Assembly (NCBI RefSeq): GCF_014805625.2
Contig: NW_023998415.1
Location: forward strand, 26,151,296 to 26,215,295
Length of the DNA stretch: 64,000 nt
Origin: Glossina fuscipes
Taxonomy: Eukaryota > Arthropoda > Insecta > Diptera > Glossinidae
Direction of reading: 5' to 3'
The translations under genes were made by a program, and so were the position numbers. Of the stretch, positions 1 to 13,373 are shown one piece after another (the stretch's first letter is position 1; the number at the start of each line of letters is the position of its first letter). The notes beneath the pieces are model-generated. The model made no database searches. It saw only the letters and a list, made by a program, of their open reading frames with translations, and was not told the origin of the DNA.

Positions 1-782
1 ACAACTTCCCGCATGGTTTCTTGTAACAATCAACCACCTTGTTACGATATATTATTTTCGTCTAACAATATAAATCTGTATATACACCGATGCGCCAAAT
101 TCCTATACCTTCTATATATCATAAGATTGAATTTAAAAATCTCTTCTTGTTTAGCATTGTATCCTTTCACGTTATTTATTATGTTTTTCTTGCGTCATTG
201 CGTATTCATTTTCCTAATACTCCGCAAACGTTTAGATCAGTTTCTGGAATTTATATTGAAACGAAATGTATATTAAGTTGCGATTTTTTCAATTTTTTAT
301 ATATATTTCGTGTAAATGTGCGCATACACACATGAATTTCTTAATATTAACAAAAACAACAATAACAAGTTTATATAGCAAATGCAGTGTAATTCAACGT
401 TTAGTAAGTAAGTCCGACTAACGTTTATTAATAACGGGACTGTTTAATTCAAAAAACTCATGTAACTCTCCATCTCCAGAAGCAAAAATACAAAAATAAA
501 ATTAATTAAAGTGTGTACGTAGATTCTTGTTTCTAATCCCATGTTATTGTTTTTGAATTAAACATTTTTATTGTTATTAGTTATTAAATATGATTTATTT
601 TTTATCAGGTATATGTTCACTCTTACGCTTGATAGTATTTTCATTTTCAAATATATCGTCTGGTACGCACAGTTCACTCGCATACATTCATATATAATAT
701 ATACGATAAATAGGAAGTGGTTCGACCCATATACATGCAAATATTAGGTAAAAAATCTACAAACTATAAAAACAAATAAGAA
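1..782. other. AT-rich intergenic DNA
   Basis: No gene is supported. The sequence is AT-rich with only short chance reading frames lacking family motifs, splice structure or codon bias. Confidence 0.6.
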
Positions 783-1051
783 CATTATAGTCGAACAAGG
801 TCGACCATTAAACGCCCTACATCACATTGTCCAACACAATGCTTATTTTTTTTTGTATGAAATAACATGGACAGACATATGACGGACAGACGGACAGACA
901 GGCTTAGATCAACTGTGATTCTGACTCTCAATTGATCGCTATATTAAAATGTGAGTCTATCTTGAGCCATTTTGCGTGTTACACACAACCGCACTAACTT
1001 AATATACCCTGTACCGCAAGTCGTATAAGGTATAAATACTAGGCTAAGTCT
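783..1051 (+). mobile_element. Interspersed element family A, internally deleted copy
   Basis: It begins near 'ccctacatcacattgtccaa', has a block of GACA/GACG tetranucleotides at about 870-902 followed by 'ggcttagatca', and ends in 'atataccctgtaccgcaa'. The same landmarks in the same order occur at 34227-34955 and 62764-63560, where the middle is about 450 bases longer, so this copy has lost its centre. The organisation resembles the 'mini-me'-type elements of Diptera that carry GTCY-type proto-microsatellites. No protein is encoded. Confidence 0.7.
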
Positions 1052-2850
1052 TGGCGCAAATACTAGTGGGCCCCAACTAAAGACTTAAGGAGAAAATGAA
1101 ACTAATTAGTTTACAAAATCGCCGAAGTTGATAGTATATCGGTCAACAATTCCCGGGAGTAAATAAGAAAAAATATTTTTTCAAAATCCACATTCTTCAA
1201 GATTAATACAATCAGTGCAGAGTTTCTGTAACGATTTGATATTTCTTTTATAAAGTATCATCGTTTATAGAGAATCATCATTTGATTCAAATCTTGTTCA
1301 CCGCCAAGAACTTGGGCCACTATGAGACTGAGAAATTGCAACGCCTTGAGAAACAACTTTCTCGTGATCAAATTGTCATGGTTAATAATCAATACCCTGC
1401 CTTTTGATATCTTGAGAATATCAACTATAACCATATTGCAATTTTCAATCGATGGACGGATGGACAGATTCTTCTATTGTTTGGAAAAAAAAGAAGAAAC
1501 AATAGCATTACTATGACCTTCGCAACTCGTAAATAAATCGGCGAAATCATATAAAAAGTTGACAATCGTCGTTTGACGATTAATACTTTTTAAAAATAAT
1601 ATAGATCTTCCTGTTAGAAGCGACATCTATATATTAATTGCAGGAATTATTCATCGATGTGTTCTTCTTCTTCTTCAAGTCTCAGCTTTTTACCGCAGAA
1701 TGCGATCATTTTCACAAAAAAAGTATGCCACTAAACTTATTTGTAAATCATTACAAACATGATCTACAAACAAATCTAGTACACCAACCAACCTGATTGA
1801 CTTACAGTCAATAAGTTATGGGATCAGCAAAATTTTAACCAAAATTGATCGCTCTATCTTCTTTGCAAATTTCCATTTTCGTCATTGAGGGCATAAGGTG
1901 ATCAATTTGTCAAAATGTTTGCAAGGCCCAAACCGGAAACCTCAAACACCCTACAATGGGTACATATTCTTGATCATTGTTAAATTCTTAATGGACTTAG
2001 CCATGTATGCCCGTTTGTGCTTTAGTGTACATGTGTATTGTTGGCTGTCTCCTGGTCGCAAAAAAACATAAACTGAGAACACCTGTGCTTTTCCTGTTTC
2101 CTTGCTAACTGCTGATAAACTACAACAGGCATACTGTCAAAATTTCAAGCCAAGCTTATTCAATATTATTGAGGATAAAAGTTTAGTTTCTTCCTTTCTT
2201 CTGTGCTACTGATTTTTAAGCGCAAAGTAGTAATAGTGGATGTGTATTAAAAATTCAGTCACAGGGCAATATAATTTTCTAACTATTTTTGTAATATTTC
2301 AAATTGTCGGCACAATATATTAATTAAAATTATAAAAACATTCTAAATGACAAAAACGACCATATCACCATATATAGCGGGCCCTTGATTGATGTCTGGC
2401 ATGATTCTGAATTAAGTCTAATATATTCTAATATATATATATTTGTGACGTATTTGACAATTTATCTAAGAATGTTACGATATAGGGATTTGTAGACGAC
2501 CTTGTTGTTTTCCCCTCCTAATCTCAGCCGTAATACGTTAGACAAGCTATTCTATCCGTTTTATTTCGAAGTACATATAATCTCTTTAACTCTTGTTGTC
2601 TATTCGCAAAACGAAATCTGTAATCTTCTCCAAAAAAATGCCAACACCCGACCATCACACTACTTACGTTAACGGTTCCACCATACCTTTTGTAGGAAGT
2701 TTTAACTATTTACTACATACTACACTACACTGCACGCAAGTCGCCCCTAAACATCATCTTCGTTCGTTCGTTTCATTTAACTAATGCCTTGAGATCCATA
2801 TGCGGCCTCTGCATATAATGAAATTATACACAAGTTCAGCAAGACCTTAA
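1052..2850. other. Intergenic DNA with one family B fragment
   Basis: No gene is supported. About 1905-1985 is a reverse-oriented fragment of family B ('tgtttgcaaggccc' followed by 'tattcttgatca'). The remainder is unremarkable AT-rich sequence. Confidence 0.5.
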
Positions 2851-2854
2851 TTAG

Positions 2855-3168
2855 AGTACGTTTGTTCACTTTTATTGGACATATTAAAAAGAGGTCTTTT
2901 GAAAAACAGATATGTTCTTAGAAGTGCTGTGAGTGTGTCCTTCCGTGCCAGATCTTCCGCTGTTTCTACCAAATTTGAAGTCGATAACTTCAGGAGAATG
3001 GTTACAACAGACATTACGTAGACGGACATGCTTAGATCGATTTAGGATTTGATGTTGATCAAGAATATATATACTTCGCAGAGTCTCTAAGACTTCGTCC
3101 TGGATGTTGCAAATGTTTTGACAAAATGAATATAGCCCCATCCCCCTTTGGTGATATGTATAAAAACT
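2855..3168 (+). mobile_element. Interspersed element family B, 3' part
   Basis: Forward-oriented fragment. In order it has 'ccaaatttgaagtcgata', an 'acagacattacgtagacgga' block, 'catgcttagatcgattta', 'gatcaagaatatatatactt', and 'ttgacaaaatgaatatagcc' ending in 'gtataaaaac'. These landmarks recur in the full-length copy at 36650-37475 and in reverse at 42640-43340 and 57035-57840. Non-coding. Confidence 0.7.
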
Positions 3169-3847
3169 AAGTTTTGTTAACTAAAGATAATCTGTTTTTT
3201 TCGATACTTTTAGTTATGTGTTTTCGCCGTACGTGCGCCTCTTTGAAATTGAACTGTATTTTTTGCTTATAAGTTTATCTTAAGTTAAAAGAAAAACTTG
3301 AATTGTTATTTAAAGTAAGTCTTTGTTTTATAAATGTAGTTTTTAATAAGATAAACTTTATACATAGCATCTGTAAAAAAACACTCAAAATAATAATAAC
3401 AAATTTAAAATCAATAAATACATAAAAGAATCCAATACTAAGCGATAACCTAAACGAATCGCTGACCTACTTAAAGTGCTGAGCATGCGTGACGCATAAC
3501 GCACAACCCGAAATCAATTGAACACGTGGCTTGCGTGCGTTGCTAAAGGAAGTCATGCATACGGTCAGCGTTAAGAATTTAAAAGTGATTTCGTGGAAGA
3601 AGAAGACACTTTCAATTATTCCTCATTCCTCATTAACAATATAATATTCAAAATTGTATTTGGAATCTTTAATGGATTTATGAGAAAAGATTTGATTAAC
3701 AATACGAATTTAAGGTAAATGTCGAATCCATGAAAATTTTTATATATTTAATATAAAATTAGATGTAAAAAATTAAAAAAATTATTTATTTAAAATGAAA
3801 AAACAAAATAAAATCTATGCAAGCAAAAAAAAATTATGTATTTATTA

Positions 3848-4505
3848 TTAGGTGTTTGCAAATATTTCGATCAGCCTCTTCTACAGGCAAAAACGATAAA
3901 GAAATGGAAAGAACCAGTGTACGTAATGGTTGAATTCGATCGGTCTTCACCTTCCTCTGCATAATATAACAGTTCTCCATTTAATGTTACTGATTTATTC
4001 AGCGTATGCCGACGCTAATCACGGAGCTCTCAAAATTTTTCTTCTTCCAAATTCATTACTGTTTTTGTTCATGCGAAAGAATCTGCTGCCGAAGTCCACC
4101 AAACACATTCAAAGGCAATTGCAAAGGTTGTAACGGTTTAAACGTGGCGACACGAATTGACTGAGAATGCCATTTTTTGCCATCCAGGATATACTCTTGC
4201 AACTCGGATGGGAAGTTCTCCCGCATCTATCGCATTCAGCAGACATGGCGCGTCCTGATTACTACTTGTTCAGATCGCCGCAGCATGGCTTGGCTGACAT
4301 ACGGGTCCGCAATGTTGAAGAAGTACGAAACGGGATCGGTGGATGGATCGCTGCCAAATGAATGATATCGCTACGTTGCCAAAAACATTGTAAAATGTTG
4401 TAGAAAATAATGGAAATTAGTTTGTTTAATGTATATTGTTCCGATTTTTTACTATAAAAGCATTTTTCAAGTGGAGAAGTGATCAAAATTCTTGCAAACA
4501 CCTAA
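3848..4505 (+). mobile_element. mariner-type DNA transposon, internally deleted
   Basis: The ends are inverted repeats: 'TTAGGTGTTTGCAA' at 3848 and its complement 'TTGCAAACACCTAA' ending at 4505, each flanked by the dinucleotide TA expected for Tc1/mariner insertion. The 658-base interior is about half the usual ~1.3 kb. Translation of about 4200-4361 gives a recognisable mariner transposase C-terminus (an 'ADMARPDYYLFRS' segment aligned with the family's SPDLAPSDYHLFRS motif, then 'GLADIRVRNVEEVRNGI'), containing the last aspartate of the DD(34)D triad. Upstream parts are frameshifted or missing, so it cannot encode transposase. A second copy lies inverted at 40842-41365. Confidence 0.85.
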
Positions 4506-7500
4506 TATAATGCAAAAAAATCTATTTCAAGATGTGTTTCGAGTCCACTTTATAGTTGATATGTAATTTTACACAAATCAAGTAAAGTCTATTTTATTTT
4601 AAATAATTTAATTTATTTTAAGTTTTCCCTCCTTGTTGTTGCAATGAAATGCAGATGATCCTGCAAAGTCTAAAATACTAACCATATGATTATGGCGAAT
4701 ACATCACTGTCTTGCTTGTCAAAAGCCACACACGCAGGATTCTTAAAATTTGCATTCACGCACGCACAAGCCAAGGCATGTTATATGCTTATCTTACGTC
4801 AATTTTATTTTAACAATTTGTGCGTCATGCGCAACGTATAACGCAATCATTGAGGTGTCAGGACTTGAGGGTCAGGCGAAATGCATTGGGTCCACACTGA
4901 GTCTGTAGTAATACCGCGCGTCGAATCATTTGCTGCAAACTCTTCGAATAGCCTTGAAGAAGAGAAGGAAGTAAAACGGAATTTACAGGAAATGAATAAA
5001 CTATCCGACACAATATATGACGTTCCGTTGCGCATTATACGAAATATTTTTTTATATGATTTTTATTCCAACATTGCAATGCAAGTTATATGTTCAACTA
5101 TGTGCAAACAGGCAAAGCCCAAATTGTCCATTGGCAATTGGTGCATGAGGCAGGATATAAACACATTGATGGCGTTCATGTTTAAGTCATTATTAAAAAA
5201 GAAAAAATAAAATATAAAGGATTATTAACAAAGGTATGAGTTTCCTTGCAAACATCTTTCGTATAAAGACTGAAAGCCAGATTGAATGGGAAATGTAAGC
5301 GGTATCATAGATATTCTCCTAAAGGTTGCTCACGCAGCTGTCAACCGGTCATGAACTGGTCATTGTACTGGATATCAGTTTTCTAAAGGAGTCGCAAGAA
5401 TCGGGCTTTAATCTATTATTTTGATATCTGTATATTTGAGAATGTAACCAAAAAAACAGACATATTTCAGATATACTTCTCTGTCGCCTGCTCTTTGGCA
5501 TAACAAACATTTAATGTATCTAATAGATCGCAATGGTTGGCAACATTGATTGGGTGCAGAATAAAGGTGACAAATGGACAAACAAACTTCAAAAATTTCG
5601 CCTCCAAAAGGATTAATTGTGGAATAAAAAGTAAAAGTCACTTTAGTGAAAACAAAGCCTCCCGCAAAAAGAAAAAAAGTCGAGGAAGAACAAGATCAAC
5701 TCTCACATACTAAGCGTAAGTATAGAAGCCACAAGTTTCTTGCGTTCAAGTGTAATACCGATGGCAGCCATAAGAGTATTTTAAAAACAAGGCCAAACAA
5801 AATGGAAAAGCCTACAATTGGCCAGAGATGCATAACTGCGTTCTTGACTGAATTTTACTTGAAAGGAAGAAAAACATCATTGTTATATTAACAATCAGTC
5901 ACACTATATGACGACTTGAAGGCTTTACAGGACCGTACTTCTAAAACAATTTCACGGTATGCATTAATATGGAAATTTATACAAACCTCTGTAAGCGAAA
6001 ACGAGATGTAAAGCAACACAAGAAGCGATCTATCTGTCCTACGTTCAATTACAGATGACAATAAAATAAAACCAGAGCATAACATTGACGAGACAACTAA
6101 ATGACAATGACTGCAAAACTTTGTTGTTTAAAATTATAATCTATTACTAATAACAGTAATAGTGCTGTTAATTAGCAGCGATTCTATTGCTTGCTCCTTC
6201 GTTCTCCTTGTTTGTAAGGAGAAGAATTCTGTTAAAACTCTCTGGATATGCTGTTATGTGCACAGAAGAAATACAGAATTCGCTAAGATTTTCTTTGTTC
6301 GAATTATGAAAACAATGTTGGGATATTTCGTCATTTAGTTATTTGCGATCCTAAGACATTCGCAGCGAAGGAGGAATTATTTATCAATATAGCTGTCGCC
6401 TACCAACTTAAAAGAAACGAATGTAGGAGCGAGACCAAATGTTTTAAGAGTAGTGAAACAAGTTTGGTTTCACAAATTTGCAAAAAATCAGATACACAAC
6501 AAACGGAAGGAAATTAACAGGAACAGTTGACAATAGAATTCTACTCGGTTGTAAGCGAATTTTTGCATCCGCTTTGTTTATTTAAAAAGAAAAACAACCA
6601 CAAAACTAAATTTCAATAAACAAATTCGCTGAATTCTTGATCGAATACAGGTAAGGTAAGCTTTATTATAGCTTAGAAGTTACAGTCGAAAAACCCAGAT
6701 AGCAAAGATGTTCTCAATCTAGGCTGCACTCCAGCGCTTGTGCTTGTAATGTGCTTTTTCATTTGTAGGATTAGAAGAATGTTTACCTAAGACAGTGTAT
6801 AAGTGGAGATAGATAAATCGATACGAATTTAATACTGGTAATGAATATATTTACTCTACACATTTTCTAAAGTTTTCTCCTGCGCCAATATAGAAATGCG
6901 CCTACGTGAATTTAAAAACGCTGCATTTAGATTTTCCATTCCACAAACCTTAGTCAAAGCCAAGTATAATTTATTTATTTATTTTTTTTTGTTTTGTCTT
7001 GAAAAATACCAAAATTCGATTTAGAATCCCGTCCTTAGTTAATAAAAGACGGGAACTTCTTGGAAAAAGTGCTACATGTGCGAGATGTAACTGTAAATTT
7101 ACTCAACACACACAAAGAGAGTTTAAGAATTGCATTGCGATGGGTCAATGTCGCTAAAGTATATTATCAAAACGGTTGCCGCACTTTATTTATTCTCATA
7201 ACGTGTTTCTCAAATTATTGTTCCTTTGTGTGTATCTTCGAATTGATAACATTTCTATTTAAATACATTGTTGGTATTAGTTGGGCGGAAGTGAATTACA
7301 TTTTTCATGAAGTTTCAAAGCATCCCTTATCAATATTTACAAGTCATATGAAATGGGACATGTCTGGGCTTCAGTAATTCTTTGCGATTTCTCGAGCAAA
7401 TTTACTTCGAGGTGGTGGTAGGGCATGAAAGCTTCCATCTTATTTTCAAGAAAGAATTGTTTTCGCCAAAATTATTAAAAGTGAATGACTTTATAGATCG

Positions 7501-7972
7501 TATAAACAAACAACGTAACAGAGAACTTATTTGGTAACATTTTTAACGAAACTCTATATACTTGAGAAGAGCTTCGTTAGAGTTGATGATGGCGGATATT
7601 GAAAAATGTTGTGCTCATAGAGATTCTTATTTATTTTGTTCTCTCTTGCACTCTCTTTTCGTTTCGCATAACTTTAATGCATTTACGTAAAAATAAGTTT
7701 CGTCTTGTATTCCGTACCGTATCTCAATGAGAGAGTATGTAAGCAAAATTTGCTCTCTATTCGTTTAATTTTGTTAATATAACATTTCTCCTCTCTTTTT
7801 CTTCACAAACATTAATAAGTATTTACACACATTTGCGTGCTTGTAATAATCGCTTTTAAATACGTCATATTCTGTATGTAAATATGTTTAAAAAAAACAA
7901 AAAAAAAAAATTATTTATTTCATATCAATCCATTCTCTCACTTAAAGCTTGAACTACACCGCATTAAAAGCA

Positions 7973-7980
<8 letters not shown>

Positions 7981-8016
<36 letters not shown>
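7981..8016. repeat. (AT)n microsatellite
   Basis: About 18 uninterrupted AT dinucleotides. Confidence 0.95.
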
Positions 8017-8019
<3 letters not shown>

Positions 8020-9337
8020 AATATACAATTAGTATATATTAATTACTATTATATATTCATACAGATACATATGTTAGGCGGCTATAAATACGTATATTAT
8101 TAAACTTTGTACGCTTTTAATTTTTTATTATTTTTTTTATTTTTATATAAAAAATAGTTTTCACTGATTTTTCTTTTAAAATATCAAATATATTTATATA
8201 TACATGTTGTGCTTTTACATATCAACATAATTAAGTTACATGTTATATATCTGGAAAAAACAATTAATATGTATAAATAGCCATATGTATGCGATGCGTG
8301 TATGCTTGCAATGTCAACAAAACGTTTAAAATGTTAACAAACTTCCGGCACACAACAAACGACCAAAACAACAAACACCTTTAAAAGCTGCAATTCAACT
8401 GAAACTCAGAGGTCAGATATGAAAAAAAATATCTGTACTTAATTCCTTTCATAAATTTGCTCTCTTTTGCTCTCATTTGATGCGTTGCTTGCCTTCGTTT
8501 GCGATGCAAGTGCAAATGTATATAAAATACATTCGATTGAAACAAATTTCCTACTATCGCTTATTTATTCGTCTCTTATCAATTTGAATGTTTCTTTTTT
8601 TTGGAATACTTAAAGCAGCTATTTGTGTTTGGCTGATAAATGTGAAAATATTTAGTGTCGGTAATTTAAAAAATGCTAACGCTCATCCCTTAACGACATA
8701 TTGTTAGATAATTAAAGAAAGATTTAAGTGTTCGATCTGTGTATAAGTTATCTTTGTCGCACATATGTCAAACACGAAATATCATAGTTTTTAGTAAAGA
8801 TCCCTATGAAATCCACTTATCTTCAAATAATAGAATCAAAAAAAAAAAACAAAGCGCATATTCGATGCATTGAGGTTTTTTTTTTTTTTGAAAAGCCAAA
8901 CTCCCTGCACGCTATGCGCTGTGCATAGAATGGAAAGAGCGTATTGGAAGTGGTTTGTCAAGTTTTCTTGCAAAAAAAATCTTAATTTCGGGTGTTTACT
9001 GACTGCGGTCAAGCTATTTTGCATTCAACATTTACTCAATTTCTTTTCCGGTGTACGCGAGAGAGAGAGAATTTATTCAAATAATTAGCTTCTTACCCTT
9101 ACTTATGGAAAGATTTAAGATCAAAAATAAATATGTATGTATATACATATTTGTATATTATATTCAATAAGATTACCTGATTGCAACACACAATCACAAA
9201 GCACTTATACCCTATGGCACTTGTGGTAAATGTGCATTAAATTTGTGAGGTTGTTCATAGCCTCCGAAAGATTTTTACATAGACCTAGCTATTGTTCTAC
9301 CGCTGTTTTGTTGTTTTCTCAATGAATTAATAACGAA

Positions 9338-9345
9338 TCTCTCTC

Positions 9346-9377
<32 letters not shown>
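9338..9377. repeat. (CT)n(GTCT)n compound microsatellite
   Basis: A short CT run passes into about seven GTCT tetranucleotides. GTCT is the same motif class as in the interspersed families A and B, but the flanks here do not match either element. Confidence 0.85.
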
Positions 9378-9378
<1 letters not shown>

Positions 9379-11335
9379 TCCTGTTATTTTTCCCATGCGC
9401 AACTTTCAAGATCATTTAATGAAATTTAGTCCTTAATCAAGATCACTCCACATATTTTTTAAATGAATGGTTATATGAAAAAAAATAGTGTTTTTGTTTA
9501 CTAAATAAATGTGAAAATTTTGAATGGATATGGATGCTTTTCACTCCAATGTAAACCTTTGAAAGGTTTTGATTATTTTATTGCGTTTGGTGTAAAATAT
9601 TGAGACATTTGAACTTATTGTGGTAAGTTTGGAGTACGAAGAGGATTATGTAAGAGGTCTTATCAAAATTGAGACGTTATACTTATCCATATATATATAT
9701 ATAGTTTGTAGTTATTACATATATACTTGTTAGTTTTTTATATTATAGCATGTAGTTAGTAGTATATAGTTAATTTTTTACATATAGTATGTATATATAT
9801 ACAAGTATATATAATTTCTTACTTTTGATAAGGCTTCTTACATAAGTAGGCGCCCGAGACACAGATCTTCCAAACTTACATTTATTATGGTAAATATAGA
9901 GCAAGAATCGTATTCGGCAATGTGTTGGGTAGTTAAAAGTCGGCCTAGTCCGAACGAAATGTATTAATTTGTTATATTCATATTAACGTACAAGTATTGC
10001 TGGTAGAGACGTAAATTAAAAAGCTTTCAATAAATTCTACATAAACAAAACGCTTACATTTATATAAGAAAAACAGCGTAATTTAAAAAATCCAAACTTT
10101 AAAGTGTTTTATTTGCATCTACATTGGACAGATCCGATTTTCTTAAAACTCATTCTCCGATGCTATAGCTAGGATAGCAAAACGAAATTTTACAGTTTTT
10201 TCAATTTTTTTTGTGTTTATTTAGAAAATGTAATCGAGAGCCTATCGATTTTGAATGAATAATAATAATAAACTTTTATGTAAATATTTTATGTTTTTTG
10301 TTTTCTTTTTCTACCCATAAGATATATAAATATACATGTGTTGACCCATAAAAGATATTCTTTTAATATTTTTGATCAAATTCTAAAGATACAGTTTAAA
10401 ACAGATGGTGGGAAATAGGTGTTTATTTAATTAAAGGCGAGCCTCTAAAGATATTTACCTGCAAAGCATGAGAGGAACACTTATCGAAGTCTAATAGCGC
10501 GGCGATATGCTCTTGCTATGTTCACAAGGACTGCACACTAATATATTTTGGTCAATCGGAATAACAGAATCATTTTACACATGCTTCTATCCAATACTGG
10601 CGTCCCTTGAACTTCACTGCAATTAACAAACAACGGAAAGTTCTCCCATCCTTTCCCCACCCCATTTTCAACAATTAAACTTCACAAATGTGGGATTAAT
10701 GTGTATTCTGTATTAAAGGTTTTATCTCTGGCTTCAAAATCGATTAAAATGCAAAAATTATCTAAATGCACTCTATATTAAGAATATAGATCAGTTACAT
10801 TAGGTTAGTTTTTTTGTTATAGCAGATGCTATACAATTACTTGTGAGAGGGTTGTTACCAAATTATGTTTGGAAAACATTCGAAACATTGTTGTATACTA
10901 GCAGTAGTTACATTAGTCTCTACGCCCACGTTGTGAGGTCTAATTGTGGAATAGTTGAGAAGCACGTACAAGTTTATAGCGTGCACGAAATATCATTCGG
11001 AGAAGTTTGGTGGCAAAATTCATATAAAAATGCATAAATAGATTACTGTAAAAGTTGAATAAAAATTCCGAGCTTTCGTTTTTTACTGACTCATTTATGC
11101 ATTGCAATTTATTTCATAAGTATTGTAAACAAAGCGGTCTCCAAACTTTATATCTCAATGCCCCTCTATGCACTATCGCAACTGAAATATGTGGGGAAAA
11201 AAAAAATCAAAAGCTTCGTTAATAATTCGAAAACATATGTTTTTTTTTTTTTTTGGTTTCAGATCATTTAAAAGGAAAATGCAAGCCTGGCAGCTCGCGA
11301 AAAACGATGCTTATAATGTCTTCACCTCTTTTACA

Positions 11336-11440
11336 GCAACTGGCCACGCTTTGATGCCTTTCGACTTTTCCTGCTAAGCCCGCCGATAACGGCGACAGAA
11401 GCAGTAATTATGAATTTATCGGAAATGGCCCCAAAGCTCA
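11336..11440 (+). CDS. Isolated candidate internal exon, unknown gene
   Basis: A pyrimidine-rich acceptor ('cctcttttacag') ends at 11335 and a donor ('cacag|gtagga') follows 11440. Between them one frame is open for 34 codons with balanced composition, rich in Leu, Ala, Thr and Pro, including 'NWPRFDAFRLFLL' and 'EAVIMNLSEMAPKL'. An alternative acceptor after a run of T lies at 11262. No partner exon on the plus strand could be matched in phase, and I do not recognise the peptide. It could be chance. Confidence 0.2.
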
Positions 11441-12555
11441 CAGGTAGGACGTCTCTCAAAGTAATTGGATGAAAATTGAAGCAGTCAACGATACGGTAAG
11501 ATCACGAGGCATGATTTGGAGAACGTTTAAATTATCACTTTCGACAACATTTTATTGTCACTTCTAATTCTAATGCGTGGTCTGTCGCGTACAATTTCTC
11601 TAATGGATTCACGTTATACATCTGCTGGCATTACAGAATTCGATTAAAAATTGTCCCTTCTGTCATTGGCTTATGACTACTACGAAATGCAAAATTAATC
11701 AATGCCAGACATATAGTTCTACGGAGAAGCATTCAGACGATCTAAATGCAAAAAATGAATCCAAAAATTTGATTAATAAAATCTGTTCAGTTAACAAAGA
11801 AAAAAGCCTAAACGATTTATTTTTAATGAATTTCTACACATACAAGTGAATTTGTTGGTCGATAATTTGAATACGGGATCAAAGTATACAGTGGACAAGA
11901 AGTAGTTGTATTTGCCTTAATACGCGCTGCACTTGCTCGCAACAAATCGGAAATTGTGTCATAAGTATTTCATATTTTATACATCAATCTTAATGATAGG
12001 TAAAAATTGCCGCCTCCTCCCAAACGAATAAAAAAATAATGTGATGGAAGGAAGTCGGGTAAGATAGGATGACCCACGGAAGCTGAAGTTGAAAGTGATC
12101 TTTTCGCACGATTCGATGATGTGTTTGACACAAAAAAGACGTTTACAACTTGGAACAATTCTTGCTGGCAGGTCACGATTACCATGATCCTGCATGGATT
12201 GCTTTGGTCAGTTAAGATTAAAACCGTATCTATAGATCTACAATAAAAGTTTATCTAATCCTTGTACAAGGTGCAGTCAGTTCTTCTTTTCTTAATGCTA
12301 TTCTGGAAAATAAAACAGATTTTCGTCTTGAATCCCATTTATTTTTCTGACAGCCTAGAGGCTTAAACGCTTGTTATTCAGTTTTAAAAGTCTGGTTTAC
12401 ACGAGTTACATACATATATCAGGTATGAATAAGTACATTCCATTTTTGAAGCGCTCGTTAGCGTTAAAGCAGCGGAAAAAAATCCCTCAAAAAATTGATA
12501 TAAACTGAAGGCGAGACCAAAAGGAATAACTTATGTAAGCTCCTTTATGGTTACG
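11441..12555. other. Intergenic DNA
   Basis: No supported gene. Moderately AT-rich with scattered short frames on both strands. Confidence 0.5.
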
Positions 12556-13373
12556 CTATGCGACTTCGTATGCATTCAATTTTTGATTCATATCCACCAT
12601 CTCATTACGCAGGCCTAAAAAGATTTATTTCTTTATCACCTAAATAAGACTGACACCAGTGTCAATATAGTGTGTGGCGAAGAAAGGTATCCAGTTATCT
12701 ATCTTTACAATTATCTTTGCGTATCTTGACTTTGTCGCATTTTTTGTGAATTCAAATCGGGAACTTTGTAATCGTTGAAACCGAATGCATCTATAAAAAA
12801 AAAATTAAAAATATATTTTTAAATATATTTTACATATCCACAGATTGTTTGTTAACGACGCCGGACGAACTTGGCGCATTCATTAACTGATGCAGTGACC
12901 GCAGTGCATAGGCTCTGTGAACGGCAATTTCATAGGCACTCAAGTTATTTTCCTGGTCTGATGCAGAAGCACTTTCCAAGCACGCTGAACTCCTTTCACG
13001 TCGCAATAAATTAAATGTATTTTGAAACCGAGATGGCGTACACATAATAAGTCTCAATAATTCTCGGAAAGCCACATAGATTCTGGTGGTTCAGTGGCGA
13101 AAAATGTTATCTATATCCTGAAATGCGTTGTTAATCGTCCTTTTCGATTGCATGGATATCAATCCTTTATTCAAATCCAAAGAGAGTTTCTCCAAGCCTG
13201 GTAGCTTAAAATAATGTAGTCCTTCAGTGTTTGGTTGAAAGTTTCGATTAGTATCTACTGGTGAAAACATCTACTGGTAGAGGCCTCTTGAAATCTGGAA
13301 AGTTGAGTTCAAGGACGTGTAGACGCACAGCAGTGTCAACATCATTCCGGTTGCAATGAATGAAAATCGACAT
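12556..13373 (-). CDS. Unrecognised spliced gene candidate (five exons, one GC-AG intron)
   Basis: Minus-strand exons proposed at 13373-13275, 13204-13152, 13082-12834, 12790-12657 and 12614-12556. They join in phase throughout to give about 197 residues from the ATG at 13373; the frame is open upstream, so the true N-terminus may be longer. Intron 1 (70 bases) has donor 'gtagat' and branch 'tactaat'. Intron 2 (69 bases) would use a GC donor ('at|gcaatc'); without it an in-frame TGA interrupts the frame. Introns 3 and 4 are very short (43 and 42 bases), so the 3' end is the least certain. The peptide is mixed alpha-helical in character ('FRELLRLIMCTPSRFQNTF', 'AYEIAVHRAYALRSLHQLM'). No family is recognised. 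A degraded gene is the main alternative. Confidence 0.4.
13259..13290. repeat. 16-base tandem duplication
   Basis: The 16 bases read on the minus strand as 'ccagtagatgttttca' are followed directly by another 'ccagtagat'. The repeat brings two potential donor sites (cca|gtagat) into intron 1 of the candidate gene at 12556-13373. Confidence 0.8.

Larger units (their letters stand above)
4508..11262. other. Long gene-poor AT-rich interval
   Basis: I see no supportable gene in nearly 7 kb. Reading frames are short and of skewed composition. Microsatellites stand at 7981-8016 (AT) and 9338-9377 (CT then GTCT). It may include regulatory DNA or introns of a neighbouring gene, but nothing in the sequence shows which. 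Confidence 0.5.

Noticed and set aside
4881..5210. 109-codon plus frame
   Set aside because: Low-information composition with no motif, splice signals or repeat counterpart.
13275..13290. Frameshifting 16-base duplication proving a pseudogene
   Set aside because: The duplication fits inside a 70-base intron with a good branch point, so it need not disrupt coding.
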